Shown here: piece after piece, positions 18,747 to 26,248 of the stretch
How the letters are laid out: every line of letters starts with the position of its first letter
Numbering within the stretch: the stretch's first letter is position 1
Origin: Mucilaginibacter arboris
Lineage (GTDB): Bacteria > Bacteroidota > Bacteroidia > Sphingobacteriales > Sphingobacteriaceae
DNA: 64,000 nucleotides
Assembly: GCF_009754915.1 (NCBI RefSeq)
Contig: NZ_WPIK01000010.1
Location: 109,007-173,006 of the forward strand
Direction: 5' to 3'
Translations under genes and position numbers: made by a program
Notes under the pieces: generated by a model
Told to the model about the DNA's origin: nothing
Database searches by the model: none
Seen by the model: the letters and a program-made list of their open reading frames with translations, nothing else

Positions 18747-19148
18747 ATGCTGAAAAAAGTATTAGTGCTGGACAATGATCCACGAATTTTAGAGGTGATG
18801 GAAGAAGTATTAAGGTATGAAGGTTTTGAGGTGAAAACTTTTGAAGGGACAGACGATATATTACCGCTTGTTAAACAACACAAGCCAGATCTTTTGATCA
18901 TTGATTATATTTTAGATGGCGTAAATGGTGGCGAACATTGCCGCAGGGTTAAAAATTATCCGGTTACTTGCAAGCTTCCGGTTATTATTATTTCTGCTTA
19001 TCCCAAAGTTTTTCAATCGCTGGGCCACTACGGCTGTAATGCATTTATTGCTAAACCATTTAATTTATCTGTTCTGATGGATAAAGTAAATGAATTGATT
19101 AGCAGTATTCCCAAAATGCGTATTAATACCCAACTAAACGGGTACTAA
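18747..19148 (+). CDS. Single-domain response regulator (receiver only)
   Basis: CheY-like protein of 133 aa with no output domain. Receiver features: 'VLVLDNDPRILEVMEE' (acid pocket Asp-Asn-Asp), 'DLLIIDYILDGVNGGEH' (phospho-Asp), 'VIIISAYPK' (Thr/Ser position) and 'FIAKPFNLSVL' (Lys). It should act by protein contact or as a phosphotransfer intermediate. It sits alone, 92 bp before the small SSB gene. Confidence 0.87.
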   Translation: MLKKVLVLDNDPRILEVMEEVLRYEGFEVKTFEGTDDILPLVKQHKPDLLIIDYILDGVNGGEHCRRVKNYPVTCKLPVIIISAYPKVFQSLGHYGCNAFIAKPFNLSVLMDKVNELISSIPKMRINTQLNGY

Positions 19149-19240
19149 TACTTAACCTAAGATTAATAATTACTTTTAATATTGAATTAGTTATAAGCAA
19201 TATAATTTATCGAATACAAACCCTTACTTTCTGGTACGTT

Positions 19241-19609
19241 ATGTTTACAAATTCAGGTATAAACAAGGTATTCCTTGTAGGCAATATAGGTAAAGAACCA
19301 AAATTGCATAATTTTACAGATCAGCCCGAAGTTTTATGTTTTCCTTTGGTAACAAAAGAGATCATCAAAAAGAATGGTGAAGATTTTGAATTGGTAGAGT
19401 GGCATAATATTAAAATACCTAAAGATGTTGCCGCTACAAATAGCCGGCAATTACAAAAAGGATATTTGCTTCATGTAGAAGGTAAAATACAAACCCGGAG
19501 CTTTTATGATGAACAGCAGATAAAAAAATATAAACTGGAAATTATTGTAACCAAGTTTCAGGTTTTAAGTGCTGTTCCTGAACCTGAAACTGTTTTGCAG
19601 AATATTTAA
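19241..19609 (+). CDS. ssb: Single-stranded DNA-binding protein, short form
   Basis: OB-fold SSB of 122 aa. 'NKVFLVGNIGKEPKLHNF' (about 8-25) is the SSB start, 'VEWHNIKIPKDVAATN' matches the conserved W-H segment and 'GYLLHVEGKIQTRSFYD' the L-G-x-x-x-x-x-E-G block. The acidic C-terminal tail of housekeeping SSB is absent (it ends 'PETVLQNI'), so this is probably an accessory paralogue such as those linked to competence or mobile DNA. That would fit an uptake-sequence reading of the window's repeat, but is only suggestive. Confidence 0.85.
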   Translation: MFTNSGINKVFLVGNIGKEPKLHNFTDQPEVLCFPLVTKEIIKKNGEDFELVEWHNIKIPKDVAATNSRQLQKGYLLHVEGKIQTRSFYDEQQIKKYKLEIIVTKFQVLSAVPEPETVLQNI

Positions 19610-20044
19610 AATTGAAGCAAAAGGTTGATGTGAAAGATTGGTTTTTGCAATGTCCAACATTTTGTTAATGATGGGCCGGTAATCTTCTAATTGTCGTTTT
19701 ATAAGCAAACTTTTATTTTCATCTGAAATTTTAACCGTAAATAAGTAAACTGATATTACAAGTTTCCTGCTTTTACTTATAATATCAACCTTAAAGTTTA
19801 CGTTTTCTTTTTTGCTTTCGGAATGCTTTGTTTGTTAACTTCAACAGTTTTTATTGCTGAATTTGATTTAAAACTACCTTTAGAAAATCCCGACAATTAA
19901 AATTGTATCATTTATATAACATACCATGTTCTATAAATGTAAAGTTGTTACATTCCTATAATTGCTATACTTCTTTTATCGCATAAAAATTAGCGCCCAA
20001 TTATCAGGTGATAAAAGAAGCATAGCCTAAATTAAGGCTTGTAA
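19610..20044. other. 435-bp gap between convergent genes
   Basis: No gene is supported. The 3' part contains an inverted pair of the window-wide repeat; the remainder is AT-rich and unremarkable. Confidence 0.5.
19967..20023. repeat. Inverted pair of ATGCTTCTTTTA repeats
   Basis: A plus copy (19967-19978, one mismatch) faces an exact minus copy (20012-20023). The arms 19965-19980 and 20010-20025 pair at 15 of 16 positions. It lies between convergent ssb and GlcG-like genes, a terminator position. Confidence 0.8.
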
Positions 20045-20446
20045 TTATTTTACGGCAACAGCTCCGGCAGTTGCAACTTCATGGTCGTTTTCTACCGTAT
20101 CTCCAGATACGCCAATGGCACCAATTATCTGGCCTGCCGCATTGTTAATTACTACACCTCCCGGAAAAGTAATTAGTCCGCTATTAGAATGTTCTATGTT
20201 GAACAGGGGTTTGCCGGGTTGTACCAAAGGGCTTAAAGCCGAAGTATTCATCATAAACCAGGCCGCTGTTTTTGCTTTCTTCTGCGCAATATCTACAGAA
20301 CCGATCCAGGCGCCATCCATTCGTACAAATGCTACCAGGTTGCTGCCTGCATCTACTACGCAAATGTTCATTTTAGTTTTTAATTCTGCTGCTTTCTGTT
20401 TGGCGGCAACTATCGCTGCTTCTGCCTGGGCCAAGGTAATGTTCAT
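20045..20446 (-). CDS. GlcG/HbpS-family (haem-binding-like) protein
   Basis: Small cytoplasmic protein of 133 aa of the GlcG/HbpS family. Signature parts are '[20 protein letters not shown]', '[20 protein letters not shown]', 'KKAKTAAWF' and the Gly-rich end '[19 protein letters not shown]' followed by 'TVENDHEVA'. Family members bind haem or act with glycolate/diol enzymes; the role here is open. No signal peptide. It is convergent with ssb. Confidence 0.83.
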   Translation of the reverse strand: MNITLAQAEAAIVAAKQKAAELKTKMNICVVDAGSNLVAFVRMDGAWIGSVDIAQKKAKTAAWFMMNTSALSPLVQPGKPLFNIEHSNSGLITFPGGVVINNAAGQIIGAIGVSGDTVENDHEVATAGAVAVK

Positions 20447-20690
20447 GTTGGTTTTGTTATTGGTTTTTATCCAAATCCAACACCTGCTTTACACCTTTGT
20501 TTTTAATAAGAAAAACTTGCTTTTTTATAAACATGCATGTAAAAATGTATAAACAAACAATTTATTTCCTGTTCCTATTAATCCTTTTAAAAACACTAAA
20601 AGCAATTCTGCCCCTGTTTATTTCCAATACTTTATTTGCAATGCATTTATGACTTTTTACCAGATACAGTCGCTTCAACACTGATGCAGA

Positions 20691-20713
20691 ATGCTTCTTT
20701 TATGCCGGTAAAA
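20691..20713 (+). repeat. ATGCTTCTTTTA repeat, plus copy
   Basis: Exact core at 20691-20702, tail TGCCGG then TAAAA. It lies just downstream of the kinase stop at 20728 in the 281-bp gap, which holds nothing else recognisable. Confidence 0.85.
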
Positions 20714-20727
20714 TTTAGTCAGTAGGT

Positions 20728-22746
20728 TTATCTTGGATAAATTGGAAGGCTGAAGTAAAAGGTAGAGCCTTTACCAATTTCGCTTTCCACCCATATCTTT
20801 CCTGCATGGTGCTGGATAATTTCGGCAGAAAGGTACAAACCAATACCAAAACCGGATATGGTGCTTGTATGCGCGTTTTCTACACGGTAAAAACGTTCGA
20901 ACAGTTTTTCCTTATCCTGCTGTTTAATACCCATACCTTCATCTTTTATACTTACCTGTGCCATACCATCAATTTGCTGGCAGGCAATTTCGATAAGCTT
21001 TCCTTTGGGCGAATATTTGATAGCATTGCTGATTAAATTATTGATCACCTGCCTGATCTTTTCAGCATCGGCATATAAGTTGATGGTTTCGCAAGCCATG
21101 AAAGAAATAGTATGGCTTTGGGTAGCGGAAGCCAATTCTTCAACCGTTTCCTTCAGCAGGTCATGGAGCAGGAAGTAAGTTTTATTGAGATGTATTTTTC
21201 CGGTTTCTAAGCGGGAGATGTCAAGAAAACCGTTAATCATCCCGGTCATCTTTTTTACCTGCTTGTTTACCTTGTTCAGCGCAGCTAAAGTAAAATCGTC
21301 TTCATTTTTTTTCGATTTGGCCATTAACATCTGCACATAGGCTTTTACTGTAGTAAGCGGTGTTTTAAGTTCGTGGCTAACCATCGCAATAAAATCGTTC
21401 TTGCGGATCTCGTTCAGTTTCTGCTCGGTAATGTCCAGGACCGTTCCGGTAAAACGGACGGGCTTATCCTGTCCATCAAAAGTGGCTTTGCCCATGGAGC
21501 GTATCCAACGGAGCTTTTGATCTTCTTTTCCGATCGTCCGAAATTGAATATCGTAATCGCCGTTGCTAACCGTTTTAATAAATACTTTATTGATAAAATC
21601 TTTTACCCGCCCGGTATCTTCAGGGTGGATGGCATTTAAAAAATCATCTTCAAAAGTAACGGCCTCCTGGTGGCTTATCCCGAAAAGGGCCCGGCAACGC
21701 TCATCCCATTCCAATGTGCCTTTTTCCAGGTCTCGGTCAAACGTACCTAAATCAGCCGCTATCATGGCCATCTGTAACTTATGCTGTTCTTTTTCGAGTT
21801 TGTTTTTAGCGTTTATCATTTCTGTTACCTCGAAAACAAAAACCAATATGCCATCTACCAAACCTTCTGCATTGTGCCTGGGCTGGTAAATAAAATTAAA
21901 GTAACGGTCTTCTATTGGCCCGCCTATATATCTTGCCAACGGTACATGTACCCCGTTCCCTTCAAAACTTTTGTCGTTATGATAAACATCCTGCAATATA
22001 CCCCACACATTTTCTTTAATTTCTGGCAGGCCTTCTAAAATAGGCTTGCCTAACAGATTGCGGCCTGGTAAAAGTTCCTGATAAGAAGGATTAACCAACT
22101 CGAAAACCAGATCGGGCCCGTTAAGGATACAGATCCCGGCAGGGGCCTGCATAAAAAACCTTTTTAACCTGTCCCGCTGGCTTTCAGATTCTGCCTGCGC
22201 CATTTCCAAAGCCTGTTTAGCCCTGCTTAAATCGTTATAGGCTTTTATCTGTTTGGTGGTTTCTGTGCAAATTACCAGTACGCCGCCTGGTTTTCCGGTT
22301 TCGTTATTTACGCGGCTGTAATTAAAAGTCCAGTAAACATCTTCGAGTTTGTTGTTTCGGTAAATCGGTATCAATTGGTCTTCATGCCAAACAGCTTCTC
22401 CGCCAGCCATCACCTGGTCTATTAAAGGTTTGATAACAGGCCATATTTCCGGCCAGCATGCTGCTCCCTTTTGGCCTAAAGCTGTTGGATGTTTTCCGTC
22501 GTTTCCAAAACTGGGCCGGTAAGCATCGTTATAAAACTGGATCAATTCTGGGCCCCACCATAAAAACATCGGGAACTTAGAATTAAGGATAATGCTAACG
22601 GTAGTAAGCAGGCTTTGCGACCAGTTTTCCGGAGTACCAATTACGGTTGAAGACCAATCAAACCCACGGGTTAATTGCCCCATTTCGCCACCCCCTTCTA
22701 AATATGGATGGTAGGAGAGTTGCTGCTGGCTAACAGGTGGAGGCAT
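20728..22746 (-). CDS. PAS-domain sensor histidine kinase
   Basis: Soluble sensor kinase of 672 aa without membrane helices. Order: an N-terminal PAS/GAF-like module (about 20-175, 'FPMFLWWGPELIQFYNDAYR'), a PAS (about 190-310), a PAS/PAC with PAC sequence 'RFTGTVLDITEQK' (about 320-440), HisKA with phospho-His in 'FIAMVSHELKTPLTTVKAY' (about 455), and HATPase_c with N-box 'NNLISNAIKYSP', G1 'DEGMGI' and G2 'GFGIGLYL'. The partner regulator is not adjacent. A minus-strand promoter is suggested at 22773-22804. Confidence 0.9.
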   Translation of the reverse strand: MPPPVSQQQLSYHPYLEGGGEMGQLTRGFDWSSTVIGTPENWSQSLLTTVSIILNSKFPMFLWWGPELIQFYNDAYRPSFGNDGKHPTALGQKGAACWPEIWPVIKPLIDQVMAGGEAVWHEDQLIPIYRNNKLEDVYWTFNYSRVNNETGKPGGVLVICTETTKQIKAYNDLSRAKQALEMAQAESESQRDRLKRFFMQAPAGICILNGPDLVFELVNPSYQELLPGRNLLGKPILEGLPEIKENVWGILQDVYHNDKSFEGNGVHVPLARYIGGPIEDRYFNFIYQPRHNAEGLVDGILVFVFEVTEMINAKNKLEKEQHKLQMAMIAADLGTFDRDLEKGTLEWDERCRALFGISHQEAVTFEDDFLNAIHPEDTGRVKDFINKVFIKTVSNGDYDIQFRTIGKEDQKLRWIRSMGKATFDGQDKPVRFTGTVLDITEQKLNEIRKNDFIAMVSHELKTPLTTVKAYVQMLMAKSKKNEDDFTLAALNKVNKQVKKMTGMINGFLDISRLETGKIHLNKTYFLLHDLLKETVEELASATQSHTISFMACETINLYADAEKIRQVINNLISNAIKYSPKGKLIEIACQQIDGMAQVSIKDEGMGIKQQDKEKLFERFYRVENAHTSTISGFGIGLYLSAEIIQHHAGKIWVESEIGKGSTFYFSLPIYPR

Positions 22747-22772
22747 ATTGAATAGGGTTGTTTTTGGAATGC

Positions 22773-22804
22773 TAAAGATAAGCTTTAATCGTAAAATTGG
22801 TAAA
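22773..22804 (-). promoter_or_regulatory. Candidate Bacteroidota promoter for the PAS kinase
   Basis: On the minus strand a TTTA at 22804-22801 is followed after 20 bp by TATCTTTA (22780-22773), one mismatch from the TAnnTTTG -7 box. It is about 27 bp upstream of the start codon. Confidence 0.35.
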
Positions 22805-22934
22805 CCCGGGAGTATCAGTTTTGGTAATAGAACACCTGCTAATTATTAAAACCATTCTTTAGGCCAATTTCACAAATGAATATGTTTATACTGAAGTTGT
22901 TTAAACTTTTTTCTGGCCTTCTTTTTTTGGGCCG

Positions 22935-23013
22935 ATGCTTCTTTTATCAGCTAAAAATCCTGGTCATTAAATTTTGATTTTTTAGGCTGATGCTTCTTTT
23001 ATCACCTAAAAAA
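22935..23013 (+). repeat. Two direct ATGCTTCTTTTA repeats
   Basis: Exact cores at 22935-22946 and 22990-23001, 55 bp apart, with tails TCAGCTAAAAA and TCACCTAAAAAA. Both are preceded by a GG-C-GATG-like context, hinting that the conserved unit extends a few bases upstream. Confidence 0.85.
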
Positions 23014-23032
23014 TGTTAACCATTCACTAACA

Positions 23033-23063
23033 GACTTATAAGGTTTTCAAAACCTTATAGGTC
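23033..23063. repeat. Long intergenic palindrome
   Basis: GACTTATAAGGTTTT pairs with AAAACCTTATAGGTC around a single C; 14 of 15 positions match. It lies between divergent genes, so it is not an obvious terminator; a hairpin repeat or operator is possible. Confidence 0.6.
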
Positions 23064-23156
23064 AATTAGTGAATCTTGTCCCCTTTTTCTACTAAATTTA
23101 AACATTATTTAATAGTACAAGTTACGGACAGTCATAAAACATAAAGATCAAAAATT

Positions 23157-23594
23157 ATGATGACCTTAAACCCTTACCTGGTTTTTAAAGATAATTGTGA
23201 AGAGGCATTCAATTTTTATAAAGTAATTTTTGGCGGCAATATTTTATTTATGGGGCGCTATAAAGATGTACCCCAGGGCGACAAACAATGGTTTCCGATG
23301 GCACAAGATGAAAAAATAATGCATGCCACCTTACAACTTAATGCAGAAACCCTTTTAATGGGTTGCGATAGTTTAGAAACACACGAACAGTCAAAAACGG
23401 TATTTTTGAACAACTTTTATCTTTACATCAGTACGGATAATGAGGAAGAAGCCTATCGCATATTTAATGGCCTGGCGGTAGGAGGAAAAATAATAATGCC
23501 GATAACCCAAACATTTTGGAGTACACATTATGGAATGCTTGCCGATAAATTCGGAATTTATTGGAAGATTACCTTTAACCCCAACAAGCAATAA
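23157..23594 (+). CDS. VOC-family (PhnB-like) protein
   Basis: Protein of 145 aa in the PhnB/3-demethylubiquinone-methyltransferase-like branch of the VOC fold. It opens 'LNPYLVFKDNCEEAFNFYK' and has 'VIFGGNILFMGRYKDVP' and 'IMHATLQLNAETLLMGCD', then 'PITQTFWSTHYGMLADKFG'; the last block carries the family's metal-site-like Trp/His/Tyr pattern. Function in this family is mostly unassigned. Two adjacent ATGs make the exact start ambiguous by one codon. Confidence 0.85.
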   Translation: MMTLNPYLVFKDNCEEAFNFYKVIFGGNILFMGRYKDVPQGDKQWFPMAQDEKIMHATLQLNAETLLMGCDSLETHEQSKTVFLNNFYLYISTDNEEEAYRIFNGLAVGGKIIMPITQTFWSTHYGMLADKFGIYWKITFNPNKQ

Positions 23595-23912
23595 CAATGA
23601 AGCTAACGCAAAAAATTGGTTTTGTAAGTTAAAAGGATAACGCTATAAACCAGAATAATCGTTCATAACATTATTGCTATTCGTTTTATGCTGCTAAAAG
23701 AAGCATTCTATTTCAGGTTGCCTCTAAAGGTAATGTTGTTTTAAACCGGGCGCAAAAAAGGACAATGCTTCTTTTAGCAGGTAAATTAATACAAAGGTTA
23801 AATTCAGCAGCAATAAGGGGCCTGCCTTTCGTCTCCCCCAAATACAATTTGTAATAACAATTGGAACATTAAAAAGAAATGGCTGCATTTGCAAAGCTAA
23901 GCAGAACAATCT
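23595..23912. other. 318-bp gap between convergent genes
   Basis: No gene is supported. Its only notable content is the long inverted repeat pair at 23684-23784. Confidence 0.5.
23684..23784. repeat. Inverted pair of ATGCTTCTTTTA repeats with 17-bp stem
   Basis: A minus copy (23695-23706) faces a plus copy (23765-23776), both exact. The arms 23691-23707 and 23764-23780 are perfectly complementary over 17 bp, extending into the variable GCAG tail, which implies the two copies arose or are kept together. It lies between convergent VOC and kinase genes. Confidence 0.85.
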
Positions 23913-25556
23913 TTAACCCTGCTTCGGGCCGGCTTTAAAGTAGATACTAAACATACTGCCTTTGCCGGGCTCACTTTCTACGGTGATGTTGCCGCTTGCC
24001 GCATGGATGATCTTTTTTGCAAGGTACAGGCCAATACCGTAACCTTCCACGTCGCGGTGCAACCTGCCGTACATATCAAAAATCCGGTCGATGCCGTCGG
24101 AAGGGATCCCTATGCCGTTATCCTGTACCGTTAGCACTATTTCGCCGCTAATGGTAGCCGTACGGATATAGATTACCGGCGGTCCTTCGCTTTTAAACTT
24201 AATAGCATTGGAAACCAGGTTATACACAATGCTCCTTAAGTTCTTTTTCGAAAAAAGGATCTGCTTAACCTCAAAGTTTTTATGGATTACTGCGCCTGAT
24301 GATTTAATCTTATTGTCCAGGCTCCATTCTATAGTGCCCATCATTTCTTCCAGGTCAACCATTTCCATGGCCAGCATTTCGCTTTCTATTTTGGCGATGG
24401 TAGCAATGTCTTTAATGAGCAGGCGAAATTTCTTGACCGAAGAATTAATGATCGCTAAAAATTTATTAAGCTGCTCATCCTGAACTTCCATTTTATGGAT
24501 TACCGCCACACAACCTTCTATATTGCTTAAAGGCCCTAACAAATCGTGGGAAACGGTATGCACAAAATTATTCAGGTCGGCATTTACGCGCTGCAGGCCC
24601 TTGTTCTTTTTATCCAGCTCTACCTGTGTCCTTTTAAGTTCTGTAATGTCGTTAAAAGTCAGGATAGCGCCCTTAATGGCATTGTCGGGCTGCTGCAAAT
24701 AAGGCATAGTTATTACCTGGTACCATTTACCGTCAATAGCTTCTATTTCTTTGGTAACCGTACAGTCTTCCTGCAGTACCTTTTTAATATCTTCTGTCAG
24801 CGTTTCAAACTTAATATTGGTGGTAATGTTACCGATCGGGCTGCCAATATCACTTTCAATCAGATTAATCAGTTTTACGGCACTTGGCGAAAACTTCATC
24901 AGCAGCATATCCTTGTTAATAAATAACTGGCCGTTAATGTTGCTCCTGAAATAATTATTCAAATCATCGTTCAGTTCCAGCAGCTCTTTGTTTTTTAACT
25001 GATAATCCAGATTGATGGTATGCAGTTTATCATTTACCGCTTGCATTTCCTCGTTAGAAAATTGCAGGTTCTCGTGAGAAGCGGCGGTTTTTTCCGCTGC
25101 TAAATGAAGCTTATGTTTCAGCTCCTTCAGTTCCGCTTCCAGGTGCAGTGTGTGCTGGTCCCTGTATATTTTTTCATCAAACACAAAATCTTCCTGCCCT
25201 TGTGGTGCTGCGGCTTTATCTTCAGCAAAGGTAACCATCAGCAATTGCTGCTCCTGGTTATTAATTGATAGCGGGCTTACAGATAGGTTTATCATTAAAA
25301 CACCTTCGCCTTGTTTAATTTTAATACCGTTCGAGGCTGCCCTTTTCTGGGTTTGTAAAACAGTAGTGCGTAGCGTATTAAAAGCAATATCCAACGGTTT
25401 AGGTAAAAGTTTGGCCAGGTTATCATTAAAATTCTTTTGAAGGAAGTATTTAGTGGTATCGCCGTAAGTTTTTACAACCCGGCTATTTTTATCAATGCAA
25501 ACAATCAGGTAACCCAATTCGCTCAAAAGTGCTGTGGTTACTACTTCATCTAACAT
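23913..25556 (-). CDS. PAS sensor histidine kinase with coiled-coil linker
   Basis: Soluble kinase of 547 aa. The N-terminus (1-120, 'LLSELGYLIVCIDKNSRVVK') resembles the PAS segment of CheB/CheR fusion proteins; a coiled coil rich in Glu/Lys/Leu follows (about 140-210), then a PAS domain ('YFRSNINGQLFINKDMLLMK' onward, about 205-320), HisKA with the His of 'FVHTVSHDLLGPLSNIEG' (about 340) and HATPase_c with 'NLVSNAIKFKS', 'VQDNGIGIPSDG' and 'GYGIGLYLAKKI'. This coiled-coil plus PAS layout usually trails CheB-CheR modules, so the gene may be a detached end of such a protein. Confidence 0.88.
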   Translation of the reverse strand: MLDEVVTTALLSELGYLIVCIDKNSRVVKTYGDTTKYFLQKNFNDNLAKLLPKPLDIAFNTLRTTVLQTQKRAASNGIKIKQGEGVLMINLSVSPLSINNQEQQLLMVTFAEDKAAAPQGQEDFVFDEKIYRDQHTLHLEAELKELKHKLHLAAEKTAASHENLQFSNEEMQAVNDKLHTINLDYQLKNKELLELNDDLNNYFRSNINGQLFINKDMLLMKFSPSAVKLINLIESDIGSPIGNITTNIKFETLTEDIKKVLQEDCTVTKEIEAIDGKWYQVITMPYLQQPDNAIKGAILTFNDITELKRTQVELDKKNKGLQRVNADLNNFVHTVSHDLLGPLSNIEGCVAVIHKMEVQDEQLNKFLAIINSSVKKFRLLIKDIATIAKIESEMLAMEMVDLEEMMGTIEWSLDNKIKSSGAVIHKNFEVKQILFSKKNLRSIVYNLVSNAIKFKSEGPPVIYIRTATISGEIVLTVQDNGIGIPSDGIDRIFDMYGRLHRDVEGYGIGLYLAKKIIHAASGNITVESEPGKGSMFSIYFKAGPKQG

Positions 25557-25689
25557 ACAGGTTTTATTAAAGGCTAAGAAAAAGGATGTATCTGAAAATA
25601 TAAGAAGTAATTAAATGTACTATAATATTTAAAAATGAAGTGGTTTACAGGAAATCGGTGCAGCATATTACATTAGTCCAAATGGGTTG

Positions 25690-25783
25690 ATGCTTCTTTT
25701 ATCACCTAAAAAACAACAGGCCGATGTACTTGCACAACCTGAAAACCAGTAACAATAAAAATTTACCTGTATAAAAGAAGCAT
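25690..25783. repeat. Inverted pair of ATGCTTCTTTTA repeats
   Basis: A plus copy (25690-25701) and a minus copy (25772-25783), both exact, with 13-bp complementary arms, between divergent genes. This pair cannot be a simple terminator, so pairing is not only about ending transcripts. Confidence 0.83.
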
Positions 25784-25924
25784 GGAAAATTAAAGGTAAA
25801 ATAAACAAACTCCTTTTTAATAATAAATATTATTGGTGCAAAAAAATAAATATTGTTTCTATTTAGAATCAGTTTGTATTGCAGCAAAGCCCGGCTATGC
25901 CTTTTCTGGCTTCGCAGCAATACT

Positions 25925-25932
25925 TACCTTTG
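25925..25932 (+). promoter_or_regulatory. Bacteroidota -7 box
   Basis: TACCTTTG is a perfect TAnnTTTG box 18 bp before the CDGSH start codon, giving a leader of about 10-13 nt. No clear -33 TTTG is visible at the right spacing. Confidence 0.5.
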
Positions 25933-25950
25933 CCCCCGAAAAAAATAACT

Positions 25951-26175
25951 ATGGCAGCAACAAAATTAACCATCAACAACAATGGTTCAGTAAAAATAGA
26001 AGGCGATTTCGAGATCGTGGATATGCAGGGCAACAATTACGGTTTGCAGGGGCGCACCATTGTTTCGGTTTGCCGCTGCGGTTTATCCGCTAATAAACCC
26101 TTTTGCGATGGCTCGCACAAAGGGCATTTTGAACACAATGCAATAGCGTTTGATTTACCGCCGCGGAAGGTGTAG
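25951..26175 (+). CDS. CDGSH iron-sulfur domain protein
   Basis: Small [2Fe-2S] protein of 74 aa. The ATG at 25951 fits the promoter box and the domain length; a 24-codon extension from 25879 would run through the promoter. The cluster motif 'CRCGLSANKPFCDGSHKG' (about 41-58) has the three Cys and one His ligands. Such proteins are redox or cluster-transfer factors; the partner is unknown. It is convergent with the arabinofuranosidase. Confidence 0.9.
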   Translation: MAATKLTINNNGSVKIEGDFEIVDMQGNNYGLQGRTIVSVCRCGLSANKPFCDGSHKGHFEHNAIAFDLPPRKV

Positions 26176-26248
26176 TAATAATCGATGAACCGCCCGGTCC
26201 AAAAAGGTGGTTGCAGGGGCAATGCTTCAATCGCCCCTGCAATCGCCT

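Larger units (their letters stand above)
22747..23156. other. 410-bp gap between divergent genes
   Basis: No gene is supported. It contains the kinase promoter candidate, two direct copies of the window repeat and a long palindrome. The VOC-gene promoter was not identified. Confidence 0.5.
25557..25950. other. 394-bp gap between divergent genes
   Basis: Contains an inverted repeat pair (25690-25783) and a -7 box for the CDGSH gene near its right end. No coding sequence is supported. Confidence 0.5.

Noticed and set aside
20115..20552. 145-aa plus-strand open frame over the GlcG-like gene
   Set aside because: It is antisense to a gene with clear family motifs and has no RBS or promoter.
25879..25950. 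24-codon N-terminal extension of the CDGSH protein
   Set aside because: It would run through a perfect -7 box; the ATG at 25951 fits the domain length.
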